From: Panonychus citri
Taxonomy: Eukaryota; Arthropoda; Arachnida; Trombidiformes; Tetranychidae
Direction: 5' to 3'
Length of the DNA stretch: 64,000 nt
Assembly (NCBI RefSeq): GCF_014898815.1
Contig: NW_026515518.1
Location: 1-64,000, forward strand
Shown: positions 25,704-37,410 of the stretch, piece by piece
Layout: every line of letters starts with the position of its first letter
Numbering within the stretch: the first letter of the stretch is position 1
Notes under the pieces: model-generated
What the model was told of the DNA's origin: nothing
Database searches by the model: none
What the model saw: the letters and a program-made list of their open reading frames with translations, nothing else
Program-made: the position numbers and the translations under genes

Positions 25704-27287
25704 TTCTTATCTTCTACATCATCACTAAAAAGACTATTGTTATCACCCATGTCATCCTTATCTTCATTCTTGTCTTTGTTTGATTTTTTTTCCTCTTTTT
25801 TTCTGGTAAATTAAATTTTCTCAACCTAACACATCAAACCCGAACTCTTAAATCTAGGTTGCCTTTCTGTTTCTCTGTCTACATTACTTGTCGATCATCA
25901 TCATCATAATCATCACTCTCTGTTAATTGCTCTCTTTGATTAAATGAAAATTTCTCTCCCCATCTTCAATCATCAATAGTAATAAACAATAGAGGCCTTA
26001 TGAGTTTCTCTATTATTTTATCATTTAAACCAATGATTTGATGAGAATGATGAAAAGGGCTCGGTGGGAGCTTCCACCTCTACATCCACCAACACCACCC
26101 CTTAGATTTTGATCCTTCTCCTTCTCCCTCTCACATCTTCCTCCTCCACCTCCTCCTCCCTCATGAACCAACTCCCTTCTCATATACTACAAACAGGTCA
26201 ACAAACTTGTTGAATGAATGAGTATATGTAATAGTTAGATGAGTGAAAGTAAAAATAAAGTTACTATTAAATTAGAAACACAAAAAATAATAATAATAAG
26301 GAAAAAAAAAATTAACCATCAAAAAGAACCAGAAAAACCACAAGAAATGATTTATCTTCCTCTTCATCCCTAATCATCATCATCATCATCATGTACATGA
26401 TAATAAAATGAATCTTTGAAAACAATAGTTTGTTAAATGTCAGAACAATTTGTTAATTGTGTACCTTTAATCTTGTTGTTAATCGTGTTAACAACATGAT
26501 TTGTGTTTATTGTATTGTCACAAAATTGGATTAAATTTGTTATTATAATTTATAAATTGTAAATCACGTTGAACACAAATGATAATAATAAAGTTGATTG
26601 CAAGTTAATCATTTCAATGGATTATCATTCTTACTATTAATAAATTGTTACGCTTGAAATTAAATTAACCCTCTTCGTGTTGTTCAATTGTTTAATTGTT
26701 GTTGCTGATCAACTTTTATACCTTCCAATTGTCTTAACAATTTATAAATCAAGTTGAGCTTTTTTTTTACTATTTTCATATTTACATTATGATGATAAAT
26801 ATAAGTGGTTGATTATGATAATCCAAGTCAATGGTTTTGACAAATAGTCACAATCGTTTAGTACAATTAACCTAATTGCTAAAGTTAAACTTTGATCGAT
26901 TGCAATTAACTTAATTGTAATCCCAAGTGTGTATCAAGAATACATTAAATTGTATTGATAATATTATGACAATTAAATTGCCTGTGAATTTGAGTCAATC
27001 ATTATTATTAAAACAATAACTAGGAAAGCTTAATTTTCACATGAAAATGTTAATTTATCATAATCATTGATGGTCATTGTTTTGACAATTGTCCTAATCT
27101 TGTTAATTGTGATGCTACTGGACATAAACAGGTAGCAAATGATAAACAATTAAGTCTTGATTGTTATTTACAGGTAAGTAGTTTATGTCAATTTGTTTTT
27201 CCTTGAGTTAAGTTACCTTTAAGGTAAACATTCAGGTAAGAAAAAAAAACAGAAACAAAAAAAGTGTTATAATCACACACGAAGTTG

Positions 27288-27337
27288 AAGATGATGAAGA
27301 TGATGAGGATGAGGATGAAGATGAGGATGAGGATGAT
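27288..27337 (+). repeat. GATGAN hexamer array
   Basis: GATGAA and GATGAG units in tandem, ending just before a CAGGTAAA word at 27345. Confidence 0.8.
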
Positions 27338-28330
27338 AATTCCCAGGTAAACATTTGCAAATGTAAATTGTTTACAATTTACATCTTAATTTTGTTCACA
27401 ACTAATTTGTTTATTTGTGCTTATTAACTGCAATTGAAATGGTTGATTATTTATCTAATCAGATGATCATTAAAGTTTTAAAACATCAACAATCAACTAA
27501 TAGTTACAGAAAAAAAAGTTTCTTCAAGTTAATTGTTGCATGATTGTCTTTTGTAAGATTTACATTGATTAACATGATTTTCTTTGGGTTAATTACATTT
27601 ACATTGAGCAATTAAATTGTTGACAATTAAGGGATTAGAGATGTTGGTTATTAAAATTGCAATTATTACGTTGAATTTAATTACATATCGTTGATTGTTG
27701 TAAAAGGTGTGATTTTCTTAGTAATTACTTGTTGATATTTTCATGAGTTTTAAGATTATTTTTAACGCCCAAACTGATTATGATGATGATGAGGATGAGG
27801 ATGATAAAGTAGAGGATTATCTTCATTATCATCCTTGGTCATTGGTAATAATTTTTTGATAACTTACCTGTTTTTTTTTCTGTATCATAAAAATGAGACA
27901 AACCCAATCACCCTTAAGCTGATTCTACAACATCTTTGGCTTGGATTCAAGGTTTCTCTTTCTTTCCTAATCTTCATCATCTTCATCCTCATCATCATCA
28001 TCATCATCAGATGAAAGAGATAGAGAGAAAAAAAGAAAGCGAAAATGAAGTTATTTCATTGAGTGAAAATGAAAGAGAAAAGAGAAAAAGATGAGAAGGA
28101 GAATGAACTTTTCACGGGCAATATTTTCACTCTCTTTTTTTTTCATCTTCTTTATCTTCCATCATCATCATCATCATCATCTCTTGTTAAGCTTTGGGTG
28201 GGTTATGGCGTAAGTTTTAGCGTAGCATCTGATGCGTAAAGAACGCGACATTGATGAAGATGATGATGGTAAAGGAAGAAAAAACTAAGAGAAAAAGAGA
28301 GCGAATTTCGTCAGAAAGAAAAGTAATTAT

Positions 28331-28332
<2 letters not shown>

Positions 28333-28365
<33 letters not shown>

Positions 28366-28385
28366 GATGATGAGAGAGAGAGAGA
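28333..28385 (+). repeat. (GA)n - (GAT)n - (GA)n compound microsatellite
   Basis: A GA run (28333-28361), four GAT triplets, then a second GA run (28372-28385). Confidence 0.9.
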
Positions 28386-30561
28386 CTAAGGAAATCATTT
28401 GGTTCGATATCATTGAGTATCATCTTCACGATGATGATAATTTTACTCCCACGGATGATGATTATCTTCATCTTTTGGTGGAGTTAATAATATATTAGAA
28501 TCATTATTATCAATGATTTAATTTTAATCATTAAATGATAATAATTAACTTTCTCCATCTTTCATCCCTTTGTAATTGTTGCCTTTCGTATTAAATTTAA
28601 TTTGATGATCATTTAACTTGATTACTTTTGATTATTGTATTATCTCATTATTTTATTGACTGTTGGCTTAATTGTTGCTGTTACTTGATCACAATCAATC
28701 ACTAAAAGTATTAAATTAACTTCCTAAGTCATTAACTCATTAATCAATCGCTGATGTTTGTTTGTTTGTTATTTTGACTAATTGAAAGTCAAACAATTAA
28801 CTAATATTTCAATCAGATTGTAAATTATTGTTTTTAATTGTTTGTCTATTTGTTTTGTTTACTATTCCCGATAATTAACTTTTCCAATCATCATCACAAT
28901 TAACAGCTTCCTGCTTTCAATTTGATCAACTAACCATTGGTTTTTTTTTTCAATATTAAAAACTTACTAACAATTAGATTTAATTGTTTGATCAGCTCAA
29001 CAATCAGTTTGTTTGTGTGTGTGTGGTTTCACCAACAATTAACTTGAGGTGAAAAAATTAAACTGTTAAACTAATAATAATTGCCAATGATTTAACCTTT
29101 GCCTCTTGGACTTTGATTAAAAAAAAAGTTAATTGCGATTACAATTAATTAATATCAAGCCTCCTTTTAAATTGTTTTTTGGGTCTCATATTTACAATTA
29201 AAAGCAATTAGTGTAATTGTTTCCCGCTAATTGTGATTGGATCTGAAACAAAATCAATTGAAACTATTTGATTCAACTTTTCCTTGATTTAATTATATTA
29301 AATTTAGTTACATCTTTATTCAATTGCTGTTAATTTTTAATCAATTGATTGGGTTGGGTTTTCGATATTCAATCAAATTTAATTCCATCTCTCTGATTGT
29401 TCATCTAAATCAAATCTGTCAATCTGATGATTTCAAGTTTGTGAGAAAAAAATTAACTACAAGTTAATTGTAATTGATGCAAGATAATCAAAACAATCAA
29501 TTGTGAACATAACAACAACAATTAACAATTGGTCATCATAATAATCAAGATATTTCAACAATTATTCATTGATAGAGATGAAGAAATTAAAAATAAATGA
29601 TCAACAATCAACTTAAAACTGTCACAATTTGATTAGTTGATTAATATTTGAAAAATGGTTTCAAGTATCATCAGAAATGTTGATTAATCTTAATATCCAG
29701 TTAATCAAGATAATTAAAAGTGATTTTCTATCACCTCATCCGATTAACTAACCAAATTAACTTATAAAATATCCCATATAATACCTGAGTGGACCTGGAA
29801 AAAATATTAATCAGGATTAAATTGTAAATAATTAGCGTAATCAAATATCCCGAAAAGTTAACAAGCCAGATAAATGTAACCAAAGATTCATGTTGATTGT
29901 AAACACGCAACACAATTAGTTTGATTATCATTTGTATTTTGATCATCATCATACTTAATGATGATAATTATGATGATGATAATGAGAAGATGAGGGAAAA
30001 AGTAGGAGGAAGATAATAAAAGGATGATAAATGTTTTTCTATGAAAAGGAACATTAAATTTTTAGAAAAGTAAAATGTTTCATTTAATATGAAAGAAATG
30101 GAAAAAGATTCATGATAATGTTCAGAGTTCATATTTCAGACTAACATGGTTGACATAATAAGACCAGAATCCCATGTAGAGAGAGAAAGGGAGAGAGAAG
30201 AAAATTTCCAACCAGAATTTGAAATTCATCTTCTGGTCCTTTTAATTTCCATGATTCATCTTCTCTCTTTTTTTTCTCTCTCTCTCATCATCTTCTCTCT
30301 TTCTTTTCTTCATATTTCAATTCTTTTGTCTTCATAATCATCATCTCTGTCTATTCCCTCTGTCTATTTAAGCTACAATTAACTTTCACTTTCTATTTTT
30401 TGTCTTCAATTCTAAGACATCAGATGAGTGACATGGTACAAGTTTCTTCAGGATAATATTCAGATTCGATGCCAAAAATAAGTTCTAAAAGCTTCTTCCT
30501 CATCTCATCTCCATCTTCAATGATCTTCATCTTATTCATCATGTTTATCTTCATTCATCTT

Positions 30562-30563
<2 letters not shown>

Positions 30564-30613
<50 letters not shown>
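30564..30613 (+). repeat. (TC)25 microsatellite, 50 bp
   Basis: An uninterrupted 50-bp TC run. A GA run of the same length lies 1.4 kb downstream (32025-32074), so the two are reverse complements. Confidence 0.95.
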
Positions 30614-30616
<3 letters not shown>

Positions 30617-32020
30617 ATCAATACCAATGAGCAATTTCATTGAGAAAAAATTGGAACTTTTTTGTTTCGTCTCACCAACGATCTGAGAGGTTTAATTAAC
30701 ATTCTTGAAACAATTAATTATTGATTAACTATCTCTCCCAACCCCCTAATTGATTACAATTTATTTTAATTTTCTTCTTCTTCTTCTTTAATTTAATTAA
30801 TTTAATTAACTTGATTAACTTGAGCTCAACTCAGACTATTAACCTGAAAAAAAATGGTATAAAAAAATTGATCACTTGCAGACTTAAATTGTTATCGTAA
30901 TCAAATTAAATTTACTCATAACAATTAATTTCTTTGCTATCGGCTAATCAATTGGATCATAATATTATCTCATATTAAAAAATATTGATTCAGTTTTAGG
31001 TGTGGTTGATTGTTGTACCTAATGAACAATTAAGTTAACTAATCTAATTACATGTGTCACCTTTATTATTATCGTTATTTAATGTAATTCATTGCAATTA
31101 GTTAATTGTTGAAATGTAATTTATTTCCATTGGTTATAATTTAACCTTCCGGCAATTTAACATTTTACCCTTTAATTTGTCAATCCAATTGATTAACTTT
31201 ATCTTTAATTTTGTTTTGTTTCTGGACACACAAAAAGTTAATTGTGACAGATTAATAACCTTAATTTTGCTCAATTTGATTAATGTAATGATGATTAACG
31301 TTGATTGTTATCCAATTATATTAATAATTACCATTTAGTGTAAAACCATTAATGATAAATGGATTCAAATCTGATTGTTATCCTCACAATCAACACAATT
31401 GATTTTCAAAGTTAATCCGATTGTAAATATTAATTGTGTTCAATATGATAACCTTGAACTTGATTGTTGATTAACCATCAACCTTATTATTAAATCAACT
31501 AGATTAACAGTTTGTTTATCAAGTCAATATTAGTTTAATTTAATTTTCATATCCTTGATGACGACGATCAAAGGTTGATTGTTATTGATTATGGTTAACA
31601 ATCAAACAACAATTTGATTATCAAAGGTTATAATTAACTTTATGATAATTTAAGGATATGATTGACTTTCAATTTAAATATTCAATCATTGTAACAATTT
31701 AAATTGATAGTCATTATTAAAAAAGAAACATGAAATTACAATTAAAATTATTCATCATGAAATTGAATCTAATTTAATTCAATGATTAAGTTAATTATTT
31801 GTTACTCATAAGTAAGCAAATTGTAACAACATGAACAATTTGATTGATATTAACTTGATTGGAGTTAATTGTCACAATCTAATCAATATTTGTAACATTA
31901 AAAAGATTCAAATTATCAGTTAATTGTTTCAACAATTAAACTCAAAGTGAATTATGTTTATTTTGATTTCCTTTGAAAGGAAACGGAAATAATTAAGTTT
32001 GTGTATCATAATTGTAACAA

Positions 32021-32024
<4 letters not shown>

Positions 32025-32074
<50 letters not shown>
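32025..32074 (+). repeat. (GA)25 microsatellite, 50 bp
   Basis: An uninterrupted 50-bp GA run, the inverted partner of the TC run at 30564-30613. Confidence 0.95.
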
Positions 32075-32077
<3 letters not shown>

Positions 32078-33577
32078 ATGTTAATCATTTGGAGGAAAAG
32101 ATAATCTCTTGATCTTAATCCATTTGGTAATTAAATATCATTTGAAAGAGGAAAGGATTAAACTGATAGAAAAAAGTTCTAAATGAAGGAAAAAAAATTC
32201 GATTCGATAAAAATAAACATTCGAGACAATTTTTTGTTCTAAGCCAAGTTTCGTCACGACGAAGACAAAGTCTCAAAGTCAATAGTCTAATAAAAAGTTT
32301 TCATGTTAATCATGATGATGATCATCATCATAGTCTGAACACTTTGATTTCACCCATGGGGATTGTCATGATAATGATTAAATTGATTAAATGGTTATGA
32401 TTAAGATAAATGAACTCTAACAATTAACCAGACAGAAATAATCATTATCATGGTAACTTTCATGTTCTCAATTGGGAGATATTATCGTTATTCAGAATGT
32501 GTATAAGTCTAATGAACAATTGATTAGATTAATTAATTATTATTACCAACTATCCGTTAATTTATTTATTACATTTAATTTCAGTGAATCCAGATGAAAA
32601 TGATATTCATCATGAAACCGACTGAATAACAACTGAACTTTTTGTTCCGCTCCAATTAAATAGTAATAAAAAAGTGTCTGAAAAAAAGGAAGAAAAAAAT
32701 TTCCGTCCGATAAAAATCTGATTAATAATCAAATTTAATTTTCTAAAATCAAACTTTATCTTTCATGATAATCATGATGATAAAAATAATATTTCACATC
32801 TTCATCATTCTTGCCAATTGCTTATTATTATCATGATAATTAACATTCAACGTTTTTATTATCATCTAATACTAAAAACTTACGAGAATCTAAATCAACA
32901 TTAAATTGTTGTTGTTGTTGATTTGTTTTGATAACTTTTACTTTAGTTAACTAATCATTTAGTCACTAAAATTCAGGGTAAATAAACATTCAGTTTATTG
33001 CCTTTTTCATCCTCATCATCACCATGATTCAACTCCCTCCCTCTCTCATTCACTGATTTCATCTCTTAATAACTTAATCCATAACAGGAAAGTGATTAAG
33101 ATTATTATTATTATTATTATTTCACAAATCTAGGTGAAAATGATGTGTCACTTTCAACTGAAACTGTTGATTGCGTGCTGGTTTTTTCGTCTTGTATCAT
33201 CATCATGAAGATGAAGATGATGATGATGATTATCACGTAAAAGTTGAAGTCATCATGAATTCATGAACATTGAACAGATCAACTAATTATTTACATTGGA
33301 AACTGTAAAGTTGAGCCTCATGATGATGATTCGTTATCATGGTTATCAAGTTGACATTGCTGATTATTTGACCTAAATAGATTGTAATTAAGTTTATCTT
33401 AACTACTACGACAAGTTATTACAATAAACTGTTAATCAACTTCAATTGTTTGCTTCATATCAATTGAACATTTAAATTGGAAACAATTTAATCAATCAAT
33501 TACATTGCATCTTCTTGTGATACTAATCATCCTTGTTAATATTTGGTGACACTGTCATCATTTTGTTTTTTAAACCA

Positions 33578-33600
33578 GTTAATTGTTGGCAACAATTAAC
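33578..33600. repeat. 23-bp near-perfect palindrome
   Basis: GTTAATTGTT and AACAATTAAC flank a 3-base centre (GGC). It is the most symmetrical example noticed of the over-represented TAATTGT word arranged head to head. Confidence 0.75.
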
Positions 33601-34928
33601 ATGCCAGAAAAACAAATCTTCATTGAGACTTGTTGATGAAACTAATTTAGTTTAATCAATGAATCAAAATGTTTGATTGTTGAATTTCCTGAAACATGAA
33701 ACGTTTTTTTTTTCAGGTTTAATTTTAATTTTTGAGTTGATTCACAATCAATTTTGATAATTATCATGATTTTTGCATGGTAATTATTAGATTTTTTTTC
33801 TGTTCCTTGTTTATGTATTTATATATTTCATGTTAATTGTTGAATTTCTCATCCTTAATGATTAACCTTGAAGGTTGATTAAACTAAGTTAATAATCATC
33901 TTCATCGGTTTGATCAACAGTTTTGATCAAAACTAAATTGTTGATTGACAACATGAAATGTTGAACAAGAGCAATTACATTAATACTCATCATTATCATT
34001 GAATTTTGAAATTATCTTTGTTACAAATCATGAAGTAATTAAGGTTTACTACAATTGACAAACTAATTGATGATAATAATAATTATCGAAAAGGTAAAAT
34101 AAAAAACCATAATTACCATCAAGTTAATAATTATAGAGATAAACAATTAGTTAGATCACTGAATTAACCATTAAGGGTTATTGGTCAAAGTGATTTGGAT
34201 TAAGATGATGATGAGATTTATCATATTTTTCAATCAAACTGTCAATCAATTAACTGAACCTTGAACAACAAAATGATGAGAACATGAAAGTAAAACCCTC
34301 AGGGTGAATCTCAATTCTGTAAGGGAAATATATAAATAGATGGATAGATAGATAGAGCATGAGATTAGTGAGAAATCAGAAATCAGAACTCAGAACTTTT
34401 TTTTTCCAGAATCTATTGTTTTCACTTATATTGTTTCAATGAATTCAATGGATCTTTGTATGTGTGTTTGTGTCTTTTTTTCCTCCATTTTGATGGATGA
34501 TGATGATGAAGATGATTAAAGAGGAAGTGGCGACAACAACTGTGAACATGTCGACAGACAAAGAGAAAGTCATCATTTTGTACCAACATGCCTATCATCA
34601 TCTTCATCATCTTCATCATCATCATCATCATATCAATTTGTTGTTGGTTTTTATTGTTTCGGATAAAATCATGATAACCTTGGTTTCGTTATTTTAACCA
34701 TCGTAAATTACTTATAATTCAATTACGTTGACTTATATTGTTGATAATCATCCTCCCCCTACACTACCACCACCTCATCATCCTCCCTGTCTTCATCATC
34801 ATCATCATCATCATCGTCATCTACATAATCATTTTTGTTTTCCACTCTGTCAATCCAACATCTAAGATCTTATCATTAGGATACTTAAAGTGTTTCCGGT
34901 TTTAAATGTATTAATATAAATGCAAATA

Positions 34929-34990
34929 GAAGATGAAGATTAAGATGAAATAGATGATGAAGATGAAGATGAAGATGAAGATGATGATGA
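34929..34990 (+). repeat. GATGAA hexamer array
   Basis: Mostly GATGAA units with GATTAA and GATGAT variants. Confidence 0.85.
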
Positions 34991-36052
34991 AATGATTCTC
35001 AAAGTGGGTAAGAAGGAGCAAAATGATCTGGAAGAGAAAAAAATTTCTTCCATTTTTATGGTGACTTTTTTTTCCTTCTCGCAACTTGGATTTCGCTGTT
35101 TTTATTACTATGATTATCGTTACGATTATGATTAACTTTTAACTTGTTTTGCTTATTTTTCTTAGTAATTGATAGTTACGAATTAAATTGTTGTAGTTAG
35201 TCAGTTAATTATGATATTCTTATATTTCTCTCTCTCCATAAGATTAGTGATTAAAATTAAATCTCTTGTGAAAAAATAAGAATAAGATTTGTTCTTGATA
35301 ATTTTTCTATTAAAAAAAAGAAGAAAATTTTTCGCCTCAAATCTTTATCCATATTTGATATTTGATTGGATTTTCCAGTAACTGTGATTAAGTGGATGAT
35401 TAACTAATTGATTAAGTGAAAATCTTAAGTACTTAGAATAATCAAGAAATGGTTTATACCGAAAATCAAATAATCAAAGAAACGGTAACTTTATTATCTT
35501 AAGTCAATATTGATGATGAATTATTATAATATTAGATTGTCATGTTATGATTATCTTCATCTCCTCCTTTTCTCCTTGAAATTTATCATGTTTATTGTTA
35601 ATAATATAATGATTATGTTTCATCATTTGGAACCAACTATTAACTTTGATTAAAAATAATTCATTCTGATTCATGATATTATCATGCTCATGATTTCACT
35701 TTGATCATCGTCATCATGGTAACTTAAATCATCTTTGTTCCGGTGATTTTTATATTCCATCATCAACATCATCTTAAATTATTCAATTCCCTCAAGCTAA
35801 TTGTTACTATTAATCTTTTTCAAGAATTTTTCTTACTTTTACTTTTTACTTTTTCTCCATATTATAAATGGTCAGCTTTTAATCTCTGTTTTTAATCTTA
35901 AATCAATTACGGGAATAAAGTATTTAGATTATCTCGGGATTGTAATTTTGTTTTTTTCTCTTTATCATTACTGTTTATCACTTGGAATCAATATAAAAGT
36001 AAATAAAGTTAAAAATGATTAAAGAAATTAAATGAGTTTCGAGTTAATTACA

Positions 36053-36065
36053 CCAGTAGATGGCG
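36053..36065 (+). promoter_or_regulatory. CTCF-consensus match in the gene desert
   Basis: CCAGTAGATGGCG fits the CTCF core CCASYAGRKGGCR at every position. A second, weaker site in the opposite orientation follows 38 bp later (36103-36114). Both sit in GC-richer sequence than their surroundings. Function is inferred from the motif alone. Confidence 0.4.
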
Positions 36066-36102
36066 TTGATTCACATTCGATTTTCCAATTTTCGGTTTAA
36101 GT

Positions 36103-36114
36103 GGCTCCCTCTGG
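36103..36114 (-). promoter_or_regulatory. Weaker inverted CTCF-like site
   Basis: On the minus strand CCAGAGGGAGCC resembles the CTCF core but has a shortened centre and one substitution. It matters only because of its closeness to the full match at 36053-36065. Confidence 0.2.
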
Positions 36115-36737
36115 TTTTCTTTTCTTCGTTAATTTTTTATTCTTTTTTTGGAAAACAAAAATGTTTTGATTAATTTGTTTTCTATTGTTATTAATTTAAT
36201 TGATTTCTTTTTATTTTTGTTGATTATTAGTTCTTTTTGTTCATTGTTAATCCCTGTATTCTTTTTATCCAGCTCCCTATCTTTTCTCTCTCACCCACTT
36301 TTTCTTTGAGAATAGAATTAACAAGGATAATATTAATTCAATTGTTATTCTTTTATGATGAAAATTGTCTATTTCTCTCTCTCTTTTTGTTGATTTGTTA
36401 TGACCTATGTTGATGATGATTATGGGTGATTTGGCTTAGTAAAAATGACTAACCATTGGTTACCGGATGATAGAGAGAAAGTAATAATTTACCTTCATTT
36501 TCATTTTGTTATTACCTGATGGATTATCTGCTTCACCGTGAGTATAATTGGGTTTGTATGGTTGTAAATATTATCTCATAAAAAAAGCTTTGACCATTTT
36601 TATTGTGTGGTGTTGCTTTTTTTAAGAGCTTTTGACTTTTCTATATTCATATGTAAAAAAGGGTGTATGGTTGATTGAATAATATCTATGTGAGGTGACT
36701 GTAAGATGAGAAGAAGAGAAGACTCTAATTGAGTGAG

Positions 36738-36805
36738 TGAGAGAGAGAGAGAGAAGATATAAAAATGAAGATTATGTTTGGATGGAAGAGAGAGAGAGAG
36801 AGAGA
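36738..36805 (+). repeat. Two short (GA)n runs
   Basis: GA runs at 36738-36754 and 36787-36805. Together they produce a Ser-Leu-rich spurious minus-strand open frame. Confidence 0.85.
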
Positions 36806-37380
36806 AACTTAGTGAGAAAGCGAGTGGAAAAATAATATATCTTTTTTGATGATGATGAAAAACAACAACAGCAATTGCCAAATTGCTATTAATACGCTAG
36901 TCTAATTTATATGTTGATCGTATTAACTATTTAATGATAACAATGAATGTTGACCGCGTGTGTTTAATTCTGTATTTAGTTAACAACAATGAGAGAAAAT
37001 ATGTTTTTTCTCCCAAACTTGAAACCTCCATTTATGAATTACCATTATTCCAATTTACCTATTTCCGTATTTCTCTCTCTTCTAAATACATTTATTGATC
37101 CGTTTTCTCTCATTATGTTTGCCGGACAGTTAATACTCGAGCTATTATGTTTCCTATGTAGTATTGACCTTTTTGTCTTTGACTGAGGTCAAAACCGGAA
37201 GGGTAATACTAGTACAATTAACTGTATAATAGGAAATCATGAAGCAGAAAAAAATTGAAAGAAGAGTAAATTGTTTACTATATTGTACTAATATTATTTT
37301 TATTGCATCTTTCAGAGAATGAGAAACAATTGGAAGATCAAATAACGGTCAACATTTTGGTACCAATATAATATCCCAAA

Positions 37381-37410
37381 GGAGGAGGAGGAGGAGGAGG
37401 AGGAGGAGGA
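37381..37410 (+). repeat. (GGA)10 microsatellite
   Basis: Ten uninterrupted GGA triplets, the only long run of this motif noticed. It is followed by GATGATGAG. Confidence 0.95.
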
